NCBI GenBank assembly: GCA_002281855.1
Contig: NCHQ01000020.1
Location: 100,398 to 164,397 of the forward strand
DNA length: 64,000 bases
Source: Rhodospirillales bacterium 24-66-33
Lineage (GTDB): Bacteria > Pseudomonadota > Alphaproteobacteria > Reyranellales > Reyranellaceae
Direction of reading: 5' to 3'
The notes under the pieces are model-generated. The model worked only from the letters and a program-made list of their open reading frames with translations, ran no database searches and was not told where the DNA came from. Within the stretch, counting starts at the first letter, position 1, and each line of letters starts with the position of its first letter. The position numbers and the translations under genes were made by a program. Shown in pieces: positions 44,199 to 52,032 of the stretch.

Positions 44199-44306
44199 CC
44201 TCATCCTGAGGAGGCCCGAAGGGCCGTCTCGAAGGATGGGCAATTGGCGCGCTGCTCGTGCCCACCCTTCGAGACGCACTCCTGCGGAGCGCTCCTCAGG
44301 GTGAGG
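44199..44306. repeat. Long palindromic element (CCTCATCCTGAGGAG family)
   Basis: Outer arms CCTCATCCTGAGGAG (44199-44213) and CTCCTCAGGGTGAGG (44292-44306, one substitution) enclose inner arms GTCTCGAAGGATGGGC (44226-44241) and GCCCACCCTTCGAGAC (44260-44275). It is the second copy of the family found at 23692-23802. Between the shared arms the loops differ, as expected of a structured repeat. It fills the gap between convergent genes. Confidence 0.9.
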
Positions 44307-44351
44307 TCGGTTTGGGAACACCGATATGAGTCTCTCTTCGTCGGAAAGACG

Positions 44352-44681
44352 CTAGCGCCGCGACAGGCGGTCGAGCGCTGCCGCGATTGACTCGCGCGTC
44401 GCGACAGGCTGCTCGGCGATCGCATGGCCCAGCAGGTCGAGCTGACGGCGCAGCGTGTGCACCTGATCGACCAAGTCGACCACCGTCTCGACCGATTCTT
44501 CCTCGAAGCCCAGCTCGTCAACCAGCTCGCCCAGCAGGCGCGCGCGCGCCACGTCGATCTGCTCGAAGCGCCAGCTGTCGCCGCTGCCGGCCGGTCGCAG
44601 CAGGCCACGCGACACCCAGCGTTCGACATGGACTTCCGTCAACTGACCGTGCTGGCGCAGCAGTTCGTCCAACGTCGTCAT
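44352..44681 (-). CDS. cbpM: Chaperone modulator CbpM
   Basis: The 109-residue MerR-like small protein has the CbpM pattern: an N-terminal HTH-like part (VHVERWVSRGLLRPAGSGDS) and a helical C-terminal half (VDLVDQVHTLRRQLDLLGHA). In E. coli CbpM binds the J-domain of CbpA and inhibits its DnaK-stimulating and DNA-binding activity. It overlaps the cbpA stop by four bases, which supports the identification. Confidence 0.88.
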   Translation of the reverse strand: MTTLDELLRQHGQLTEVHVERWVSRGLLRPAGSGDSWRFEQIDVARARLLGELVDELGFEEESVETVVDLVDQVHTLRRQLDLLGHAIAEQPVATRESIAAALDRLSRR

Positions 44682-45616
44682 GTGAACTGCTCCATCTCCT
44701 TACGGGGATCGTAGGCACGACCGGCTTCCCAGCCCTCGAGGAATTGCTTGAGCTTGTCGTCCGGCGTCTCGGGCAGGACGACCTTCAGCTTCACATACTG
44801 GTCGCCGCGCTGGCCCGACTTGCGGTCGAGCAGGCCGCGCCCCTTGAGCCGCAGCGACGTGCCCGTGTTTGAGCCAGCCGGCACGTTCAGCATCACCGCG
44901 CCGCCCACCGTCGGCACCTTCACCTTGCCGCCCAAGGCCGCCTCGGTGACCGTGACCGGCAGCTCGACATGGATGTCGTTGTCGCGCGGCTGGAAGAAGG
45001 CGTGCGGGTCGACGTGGATCTCGACATAGGCGTCGCCGGCCGGACGGCCCTGGCTGCCGGGCATGCCCTGGCCCTTGAGGCGCAGGGTCTGGCCGTCGGT
45101 CGTGCCCTCGGGCACGTCGATGTCGAGCGTCTTGCCGTCGGGCAGCGTGACCCTCTGCTTGCCGCCGCGCGCCGCTACCAGGAAGGGCACGCGCAGACTG
45201 TAGGTGACGGGCATGCCGCCCATGTCGAAGCCGTCGCCACCGAAGCCAGGGCCAGGGCCGCCGCCCCGGCGCTGGCCGAACATCTCGGAGAAGATACCGC
45301 CCATGTCGACGAACGATTCGTGGCCGCCGGCATGTTCGTACTTGCCGCCGCGGCCCCCTGCCTGGTCGCGGTAGAAGCCACGCGGCGGCATTTCCTGGCC
45401 GGTGCCGTCGATCTCGCCCGCGTCGAAGCGCCGGCGCTTCTCCGCATCGGAGAGAATGTCGTTGGCCTGGCCGATCTCCTTGAACTTGGCTTCGGCCGCC
45501 TTGTCGCCGGGATTGAGGTCGGGATGGTGCTTCTTGGCGAGCTTGCGGAACGCCTTCCGGATATCGTCCTCGGAAGCAGTCCTCGGCACGCCCAGAACGG
45601 AATAAGGATCTGTCAT
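44678..45616 (-). CDS. cbpA: DnaJ-family co-chaperone / curved DNA-binding protein CbpA
   Basis: The 312-residue protein starts with a J-domain (DPYSVLGVPRTASEDDIRKA) containing the DnaK-activating HPD in KKHHPDLNPGD. A Gly-rich linker (about 80-125, with GGRGGKYEHAGGHESFVDMG) follows, then two C-terminal substrate-binding domains (THVDPHAFFQPRDNDIH-like hinge and VKVPTVGGAVMLNVPAGSNT). The DnaJ zinc-finger domain is missing, which defines the CbpA class. It is coupled to cbpM downstream. Confidence 0.92.
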   Translation of the reverse strand: MTDPYSVLGVPRTASEDDIRKAFRKLAKKHHPDLNPGDKAAEAKFKEIGQANDILSDAEKRRRFDAGEIDGTGQEMPPRGFYRDQAGGRGGKYEHAGGHESFVDMGGIFSEMFGQRRGGGPGPGFGGDGFDMGGMPVTYSLRVPFLVAARGGKQRVTLPDGKTLDIDVPEGTTDGQTLRLKGQGMPGSQGRPAGDAYVEIHVDPHAFFQPRDNDIHVELPVTVTEAALGGKVKVPTVGGAVMLNVPAGSNTGTSLRLKGRGLLDRKSGQRGDQYVKLKVVLPETPDDKLKQFLEGWEAGRAYDPRKEMEQFT

Positions 45617-45670
45617 AGCCCTACAGTTGTGACGTGTATTGCGAGCTTACAAGAGCTTTGTGACAGGCGC

Positions 45671-46879
45671 TCACAGACCCAGCACCGCCTTGGCGATGAT
45701 GTTGCGCTGGATCTCGTTGGAGCCGGCATAGATCGTCGAGGCCCGGTTGTTGAGATAGAGCGGCATGGCACTGATGCCCCACTCCGGTGTCACGGTCGGC
45801 TCGTTGTGCCCGAGCTCGCGGGCCTGCGGCTCGAACGGCGCGGCATACCAGGCCAGCGCCTCGACGCCGAGATGGTCGAGCTTCTGCAAGGTCTCGCTGC
45901 CCCTGATCTTCATCGAGGAAGAGACGGCGCCGGGATTGCGCCCGCGGCTGAGGTCGGACAGGACCTGCATCTCGATCATCTCCAGCGCCTGGATGTCCAT
46001 CTCGGCCTCCGCCAGCCGCTCGACGAAGCTGCGCTCGGCGATCAGCCGGCCCGACCCGTCGGCCGCCTCCTCCTGCGCGATGCGCTTCACGTCGTCGAGA
46101 CGGGCGTAGAGATTGGGCGTGTAGGCGTCGCCGCCGCGCTCGAACTCGAGCAGGTACTTGGCGACCGTCCAGCCGGCATTCTCAGGCCCGATGCGGTTGG
46201 CGACCGGGGTGCGGACATTGTCGAAGAACACCTGGTTGACCTCGTGGTCGCCGGCCAGGGTGACGATCGGCGCGACGCAGAGACCCGGAATCGTCATCGA
46301 ATCGATCAGGACGAAGGAGATGCCGTCCTGCGGCTTGCCCTCGGTGGAGGTCCGCACCAGGCAGAACATGTGGTCGGCAACATGCGCGCCGGTCGTCCAG
46401 ATCTTGGTGCCGTTGATCACGTAGTCGTCGCCGTCGCGTTCGGCGCGGGTCCTGAGGCTGGCGAGGTCGGAGCCCGAGCCGGGCTCTGAATAACCCTGGC
46501 AGAAGGTGATGTCGCCCGACACGATGCGCGGCAGGTACTTTTCCTTCTGCTCCGGCGTGCCGAACTTCATGATCACCGGCCCGACCATGCGCAGGCCCAT
46601 GGAGAAGACGCGGGGCGCGTCGGCCGCGATGCACTCGCGGCTGAAGATGTAGCGCTGGGTCGCACTCCAGCCGGTACCGCCATATTCCTTCGGCCAGCTC
46701 GGCGCCGACCAGCCGCGGCGGGCCAGGATCCTGTGCCAGCGCATTCCGGCCGCGAAGTCCGCGAACACACCGGCCGTCTTGCGCCCGGCCTCGCGCAGGT
46801 CGTCGGTCAGGTTCTCGTCGAGGTACCGTCGAACCTCGGTGCGGAAGTCCTCGTCTTCCCTGCTGAGCGCCAGATCCAT
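45671..46879 (-). CDS. Acyl-CoA dehydrogenase family protein
   Basis: The 402-residue flavoenzyme has the usual three domains: an N-terminal helical domain, the FAD-contacting FCQGYSEPGSGSDLASLRTR and IWTTGAHVADHMF middle part, and the C-terminal signature YLNNRASTIYAGSNEIQRNI. The position where short-chain enzymes carry the catalytic Glu reads IYAGSNE, typical of the larger FadE/CaiA-like group. Substrate is unknown. ATG 46879 with GGAGGAAAG is the start; the open frame continues upstream only as antisense to the VWA gene. Confidence 0.9.
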   Translation of the reverse strand: MDLALSREDEDFRTEVRRYLDENLTDDLREAGRKTAGVFADFAAGMRWHRILARRGWSAPSWPKEYGGTGWSATQRYIFSRECIAADAPRVFSMGLRMVGPVIMKFGTPEQKEKYLPRIVSGDITFCQGYSEPGSGSDLASLRTRAERDGDDYVINGTKIWTTGAHVADHMFCLVRTSTEGKPQDGISFVLIDSMTIPGLCVAPIVTLAGDHEVNQVFFDNVRTPVANRIGPENAGWTVAKYLLEFERGGDAYTPNLYARLDDVKRIAQEEAADGSGRLIAERSFVERLAEAEMDIQALEMIEMQVLSDLSRGRNPGAVSSSMKIRGSETLQKLDHLGVEALAWYAAPFEPQARELGHNEPTVTPEWGISAMPLYLNNRASTIYAGSNEIQRNIIAKAVLGL

Positions 46880-47011
46880 GACTTTCCTCCGCTTTCTCTT
46901 TCCGCTGAGGCTAGCGACCGCCGCCACCGTCCGTCCAGTGGCAGGCTGACACGAGCGCTCGACGGGCGGTATGGTTCTTGCCTCTGAAGCGTAACGAACG
47001 CGGAGGTCGCC

Positions 47012-47920
47012 GTGGCCCGACTGGTTGGTCTGATCGCCCTTCTCTTCCTCGCGCTGCCGGCGACGGCGCAGGAGCGCAAGGAAGTCGACCTCGCGCTCGT
47101 CCTCGCGATCGACATATCGGGCAGCATCGACCCCGACGAGGCCAGGCTGCAGCGCCAGGGCTATGTCGAGGCCTTCAACGACCCGGTCATCATGAGGGCG
47201 ATCCTGGGCGGCAACCATGGCCGCATCGCCGTCGCCTATTTCGAATGGTCCGACTCGTGGATCCAGAAGCTGCTGATCGACTGGACCCTGCTCGATTCCG
47301 AGGCCGCCATCGCGGACTTCCGCCGCCGCCTGTCCGACGCCCCGATCTCGATCTCGCGCCGCACCTCGATCAGCGGCGCCATCCGCTATGCCATTCCCAT
47401 GTACGGCCGCAGTCCCTACGACGCCGACCGCAAGGTGCTCGACATATCGGGCGATGGATCGAACAACGATGGCGGCCTGGTCACCGAGACCCGCCACGAC
47501 GCGCTGAAGGAGCGCATCATTATCAACGGCCTGCCGATCATGAACGGCCGCCCCAACCCGTTCGGTTTCCCGGCCGAGGACGACCTCGACAAGTACTACC
47601 TGCACTGCGTCACCGGCGGACCGCGGTCCTTCGTCGAAGTGGCGCGCAGCTTCGAGGATTTCCCCCGCGCCATCCGCAAGAAGCTGCTGCAGGAGGTGGC
47701 CGACATCGGCCCGCTGAACGACTTCGACATCGGCGAACTCGGCACGACGCGCGACGGCGTCCAGCTTGCGCAATCGGGCAGCGGCGGCGCCCGCCGCACG
47801 GTCAAGGCCGACGACGACTATACGCGCTTCGTGCGGCCCGAATACGAGCTGGGCTGCGACGTGGGGGAAAGACGGTCGCGCGATTTCTGGCAGCGCCGCT
47901 TCGGTGTCACGCCCGACTGA
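47012..47920 (+). CDS. DUF1194 / von Willebrand factor A domain periplasmic protein, GTG start
   Basis: The 302-residue exported protein begins with GTG at 47012, eleven bases after the start of CGGAGGT, and a signal peptide MARLVGLIALLFLALPATAQ. The VWA domain has the MIDAS motif AIDISGSIDPDE and a later DISGDGSNNDGG with the third metal loop. DUF1194 proteins bind a divalent metal and have unknown partners. It is divergent from the acyl-CoA dehydrogenase. Confidence 0.85.
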   Translation: MARLVGLIALLFLALPATAQERKEVDLALVLAIDISGSIDPDEARLQRQGYVEAFNDPVIMRAILGGNHGRIAVAYFEWSDSWIQKLLIDWTLLDSEAAIADFRRRLSDAPISISRRTSISGAIRYAIPMYGRSPYDADRKVLDISGDGSNNDGGLVTETRHDALKERIIINGLPIMNGRPNPFGFPAEDDLDKYYLHCVTGGPRSFVEVARSFEDFPRAIRKKLLQEVADIGPLNDFDIGELGTTRDGVQLAQSGSGGARRTVKADDDYTRFVRPEYELGCDVGERRSRDFWQRRFGVTPD

Positions 47921-48003
47921 GAGGGTTTGACGGGTTTGGCGCGATCCGGATGATGTCCCTCCAACAACAATGATCGTCGGGGCATCCCGACAAAGGGGAG
48001 CCC

Positions 48004-48843
48004 ATGACCGACGCCACCGCCCAGGCGATCTATTTCTACGACCGCCATCCAATGTCGGGCGAGATCATCAAGGCCAGGCTGCGGGCCGCGCGTGGCCATC
48101 TGGATGGCGTGAAGCCGGAAGAGCTCTGGCCGCACGACCAGGATCACTATGGTGGCCTCGCCGCAACCGATGCGCTGGCGCAGGCGGCGTCTATCGGTCC
48201 CGCCACGACGGTTGCGGATTTCTGTGCCGGCTTGGGCGGCACGGTGCGCTACCTCGCCCATCGCTACGGCGCCGACGTCACGGGCATCGAACTGACGCCG
48301 TCACGGGTCGCCGCGGCGCAGGAGCTGATCGCGCTGGTCGGCCTGCAGGGGAGCGCCCGGGTCCGGCAGGGCAATGTGATGGAGGCGCCTCTGCCCGACG
48401 GCGCCGTGGAGGTGGTCGTGAGCCAGGAGGCCCTCTGCCACGTGCCGGACCGGCGGAAGACCCTGGCGGAAGCCTTCCGGGTGCTGCGGCCGGGCGGGCG
48501 GCTGGCCATGACCGACTGGATCGCCAACACGCCACTCTCGACGCAGGATGCGAAGCTCATGTGGGACGGCATGGCCATTCAGCCGTTGGAAACGCTCTCG
48601 TCATATAAAGACATTGCGAGCGCGGCCGGCTTTCGCGTTCACGCGGCGGCGGACCTCACCGACGAATGGGGGCCGATCCTGGAACAGCGATTGGCCATGT
48701 ATCAGCGGCTCCGCGAGGAAGCACGTCAGGCCGGCACGCCGATGGGCCACGATGCCTTCCACGAATCCTATATCCGCTTCGTCGAACTGATTCTGCGGCG
48801 CGACCTTGGCGGTATTCGCCTGGTCGCGGTGAAACAGGACTAG
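48004..48843 (+). CDS. Class I SAM-dependent methyltransferase
   Basis: The 279-residue Rossmann methyltransferase has motif I VADFCAGLGGTVRYLA, the acidic residue of strand 2 in GIELTPSRVAAA, and motif post-II VVSQEALCHVPDRRKTLAEA followed by FRVLRPGGRLAMTDW. This style (family Methyltransf_11, with E-A-L-x-H-V-P-D) is found in sarcosine/dimethylglycine and small-molecule N- or C-methyltransferases. The N-terminal FYDRHPMSGEIIKARLRAA resembles those of glycine methylation enzymes. It converges with the FecR gene and is not clearly linked to the biosynthetic cluster. Confidence 0.82.
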   Translation: MTDATAQAIYFYDRHPMSGEIIKARLRAARGHLDGVKPEELWPHDQDHYGGLAATDALAQAASIGPATTVADFCAGLGGTVRYLAHRYGADVTGIELTPSRVAAAQELIALVGLQGSARVRQGNVMEAPLPDGAVEVVVSQEALCHVPDRRKTLAEAFRVLRPGGRLAMTDWIANTPLSTQDAKLMWDGMAIQPLETLSSYKDIASAAGFRVHAAADLTDEWGPILEQRLAMYQRLREEARQAGTPMGHDAFHESYIRFVELILRRDLGGIRLVAVKQD

Positions 48844-49733
48844 GGCACGGTGCGGGGCGCGCTTCCTCCGGCCAGGGGATTGAGCTGCGCCGGTCCGGGG
48901 CCGGGCTCGAAGCCACCGCCGCCGCTTCCCGGTCCGCCCATCCTCGGCGGTCCGCCCGGACCGTTGGCTACGCCCGGACCGCGCGGTGCCGGTCCGCCCT
49001 GGACCGGACCGGTGGCGTTCGGTCCCTTTCCGGAATTCGCGTCCGCGAAGCCGGTCGCGGTCGCCGCCCTGTCCGCGCCACTGCCTGGCCTGCCTCCGAC
49101 CGCTTCGAGCCGGCTCATGTTGACGGCGAGGCTTCCCGGCGCAGGACGCATGGCCGGTCCCGGCGCCTGGCCGAGAAGCGTCCTGACCTGAAACCCGGGC
49201 ACCGTCACGCTCTGCGTCCGTCCCTGGCTGGTCATCGTCATTTCGTAGCCGAACATGAAGGTGGCGATGGTCTTCGTCGGCTCGACGCTGAACATCGCAA
49301 TGCCGCCGCGAATGGTCAGCGTGGCCGATGGCGTCACGACGACGACCGGCGTCTTCTTGCTGATCCTGCCACCGACCAGGCGGAAGACTCCTTTCGTCGC
49401 GGTGATCGCGAGATCGCCCAGCTTCTGGTCCGAGTCGTAGACGAACCGGTCGAGGGTGACCTGAGCCTGGTTGCTGATCGTCAGGGCCGTTCCGTCGAGG
49501 AACAGGAGATGCGCGCGATCCGTCGCGCCCGTCGTGACGACCTCGCCCGCCGTCACGTCGATCCCGACATGGAGGATCCGCTCGATCTCGTCGGGCGGCT
49601 TCCCGGTCGGATCTCCCGTGACCGCCGACGTGATCCCGATCCTTTGCGCGATCGCTGCACGGGGCGTTGCTGCCACGAGGGGCAATGCCAGGATTGTTGC
49701 ACCCACAAGGAACGCGCCGCGAATCTTTCGCAT
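48840..49733 (-). CDS. FecR domain-containing exported protein
   Basis: The 297-residue protein has a signal peptide (RGAFLVGATILALPLVAATP) and a FecR-like beta-rich domain (ERILHVGIDVTAGEVVTTGA, LLFLDGTALTISNQAQVTLD, KGVFRLVGGRISKKTPVVVV). The C-terminal third is Gly/Pro-rich low-complexity sequence. Free-standing FecR-domain proteins with a signal peptide are distinct from the sigma-regulating FecR and usually of unknown function. ATG 49733 is preferred to a GTG at 49748. It converges with the methyltransferase by a four-base overlap. Confidence 0.8.
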   Translation of the reverse strand: MRKIRGAFLVGATILALPLVAATPRAAIAQRIGITSAVTGDPTGKPPDEIERILHVGIDVTAGEVVTTGATDRAHLLFLDGTALTISNQAQVTLDRFVYDSDQKLGDLAITATKGVFRLVGGRISKKTPVVVVTPSATLTIRGGIAMFSVEPTKTIATFMFGYEMTMTSQGRTQSVTVPGFQVRTLLGQAPGPAMRPAPGSLAVNMSRLEAVGGRPGSGADRAATATGFADANSGKGPNATGPVQGGPAPRGPGVANGPGGPPRMGGPGSGGGGFEPGPGPAQLNPLAGGSAPRTVP

Positions 49734-50130
49734 GCAACAGCTACGCACGTGGCGGCGGCATCATCCCCTTGGCTTCCGGTCCAATCATCCCCTGACCGCC
49801 GGCGTGCACCGATCGGTCGCTGCGGAACCGTGCCTGGCCAGGCAGCGACGATTGTCTGGAAGCCGACATAGGCCATGCGCCTCGGATCGGCCATCATCTT
49901 GGTATCGGCATGTCTTGCACGCGTGCGTGGCGCAAATGCCCGCGAACATTGCAGAAATTCAATCCGCCTATTCGTCTCTAGCGGGTTGCAAACATTGATC
50001 GATCGCCGAACTCTAGATAACGTTGGTCTTGGGACGAGGTGACCTTGGGAAGGGTCACCACCGTGGGCGTCGGGTTGGGCTCCGATGCACCAGGTCACGG
50101 TTTTGGTGTTGTGGGAAGGGCGTAAGATAA
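49734..50130. other. Promoter region of the NRPS-PKS cluster
   Basis: About 400 bases without a convincing gene between the divergent FecR gene and the first synthetase gene. From about 49930 to 50030 the sequence is A+T-richer than the rest. An inverted repeat lies at 50038-50059. No transport or regulator gene is here. I could not identify -35/-10 boxes with confidence. Confidence 0.5.
50038..50059. promoter_or_regulatory. Inverted repeat GGTGACC-N8-GGTCACC upstream of NRPS gene
   Basis: Seven-base arms at 50038-50044 and 50053-50059, about 71 bases before the ATG at 50131, with a further half-like GGTCAC near 50090. It may be the operator of the cluster; no regulator gene is adjacent to match it. 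Confidence 0.4.
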
Positions 50131-52032
50131 ATGGCTGGGGTACAACCTGGCGTCGCAACGTCCGCTACGTGCGGCGGCGACGTCGATGCGTTCGACTTCG
50201 AGGATGTGGGCGGAACGATCACCGGGCGGTTTGCCGCGAGCGCAGCCGCCGCCGCGGCTTCGGTCGCCATCGTCCAGTGCGATCAGACGACGACCTATGC
50301 CGAGCTCGATCGCCGGTCCAACAAGCTCGCGCGCTACCTTGTCCGCCAAGGCGTCGGCGCCGGGGATGTGATCGCATTGCATGCCGGCCGCTCCGTCGGC
50401 TCGATCGTGGCGATTCTCGCGACCCTCAAGGTAGGCGCTGCCTACGCGCCGCTCGACCCCGCCGCACCTCCCGACTGCCTCGCCTGGCTCGTCCATGATT
50501 GCGGCGCCCGCCTCACGCTGACCGGACGGTCCGACGCAGCGGACCTGCCAGGGCAGGTGCTCGGCCTCGATGCGGCGCTGGCGGCGTGCGAGCGGGAGGA
50601 CGGATCGGCGATCGAGGATCGCTGCCGCCCCGACGACATTGCCTACCTGATGTACACGTCGGGCTCGACCGGCCGCCCGAAGGGAGCCGCCGTGCCGCAT
50701 CGCGCCGTGGTCCGCCTCGTGACCGACCAGACCTACGCGCGCTTCGCCGCCGATGAGGTGTTCCTGCACGCAGCCCCGCTGCCCTTCGACGCCAGCACGT
50801 TCGAGATCTGGGGCACGTTGCTGCACGGTGCGCGGGGCGTCGTCGTCGAGGAGGATCGAGCCTCCCTGCAGCAGATCGCCGACACGATACAGCGCCACGG
50901 CGTCACTACGGCCTGGTTCACCGCCGGACTATTCCATCTCCTGGTCGACCACCAGCTCCGGGCGTTGCGGGACATGCGCCAGATCCTGGCCGGCGGCGAC
51001 GTGCTGTCGCCCACCCATGTGCGGCGCGCCCTCGCCAAGCTGCCGAACTGCCAGCTCATCAACGGTTACGGCCCGACCGAGAACACGACCTTCACCTGCT
51101 GCTACCGGATCCCGACGGCCGGCTGGGGCGCCGGCCCGGTGCCCATCGGCACGCCGATCCGCGGCACATACGTGCGCCTGCTCGACGACGACATGAGTCC
51201 GGTGGCGGATGGCGAGATCGGCATGCTTTATGCCGGTGGCCTCGGCCTCGCCTCGGGCTATCTCGGGGACGCCCGCCGGTCGGCAGCCATGTTCGTGCCC
51301 GATCCCTTTCACCCCGGAGCGACGATCTACCGGACCGGTGACCTCGCGCGACGACGTCCGGACGGCGCGCTCGACTACATTGGTCGGCGCGATCGTCAGG
51401 TGAAGATCGACGGCAAGCGGGTCGAGCCCGGCGAGATCGAGGAGACCTTGCGACGCAGCGTCAGTATCGCCGACGCCGTCGTTATCGCGAGCAAGGTCGA
51501 CGACAGCCACGTCCTCACCGCCTACATCAAGGGCGCCGCCGCCAACAGCGACCCCTCGATGCTGGCGTCGGAGGCGCGCAACGTCCTGCTCGGCACGCTA
51601 CCCCCGCACATGCGGCCGGCGCGCATCGTCGTGCTCGACGAGTTCCCGCTCAAGACCTGCGGCAAGGTCGACCACGACCGCCTGCCCAAGCCGTATCCGC
51701 TGCAAGCCGAAACCGTGCAGCCCGCCGAAGACAACACCGAGCGCTGGCTGCGCGAGATCTTCGGCCGCAAGCTGGGCGTGCGCAACATCGGCGCCGACAC
51801 CAACTTCTTCGATCTTGGCGCCACCTCGCTGAAGCTGGTCGAGGCCCATGCCGCGATCGAGCGCATCTGGCCCGGCGTCAACGTGGTGGCTCTGTTCCGC
51901 CATCCCAACATCCGCGACCTGGCGCGCGCCATCGATGGGCGCGATACTTCGCTCCAACCGGCCGCCCGCCGCCGCGCACAGCAGCAGGCGGACGCGCTGA
52001 AGAGGATGCAGCGCAGTCGGCTGGCGCGATGA
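50131..52032 (+). CDS. NRPS loading protein: adenylation - carrier (A-T)
   Basis: The 633-residue protein activates an amino acid as aminoacyl-AMP and loads it on its own carrier domain. A domain (about 30-510): LMYTSGSTGRPKGAAV, NGYGPTENTTF, YRTGDLARRRPDG and the A10 lysine in KTCGKVDHDRL. Carrier (about 535-605): FDLGATSLKL with the phosphopantetheine Ser566. No condensation domain precedes, so this is a starter module. By manual alignment to GrsA the pocket residues read D-A-F-W-L-G-G-T-F-K, close to known valine codes. The next gene overlaps its stop by four bases. Confidence 0.92.
   Translation: MAGVQPGVATSATCGGDVDAFDFEDVGGTITGRFAASAAAAAASVAIVQCDQTTTYAELDRRSNKLARYLVRQGVGAGDVIALHAGRSVGSIVAILATLKVGAAYAPLDPAAPPDCLAWLVHDCGARLTLTGRSDAADLPGQVLGLDAALAACEREDGSAIEDRCRPDDIAYLMYTSGSTGRPKGAAVPHRAVVRLVTDQTYARFAADEVFLHAAPLPFDASTFEIWGTLLHGARGVVVEEDRASLQQIADTIQRHGVTTAWFTAGLFHLLVDHQLRALRDMRQILAGGDVLSPTHVRRALAKLPNCQLINGYGPTENTTFTCCYRIPTAGWGAGPVPIGTPIRGTYVRLLDDDMSPVADGEIGMLYAGGLGLASGYLGDARRSAAMFVPDPFHPGATIYRTGDLARRRPDGALDYIGRRDRQVKIDGKRVEPGEIEETLRRSVSIADAVVIASKVDDSHVLTAYIKGAAANSDPSMLASEARNVLLGTLPPHMRPARIVVLDEFPLKTCGKVDHDRLPKPYPLQAETVQPAEDNTERWLREIFGRKLGVRNIGADTNFFDLGATSLKLVEAHAAIERIWPGVNVVALFRHPNIRDLARAIDGRDTSLQPAARRRAQQQADALKRMQRSRLAR

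Noticed and set aside
23692..44306. The repeated palindromes as a CRISPR array or insertion sequence
   Set aside because: Copies are single, far apart, self-palindromic and without spacers, terminal direct repeats or transposase genes.
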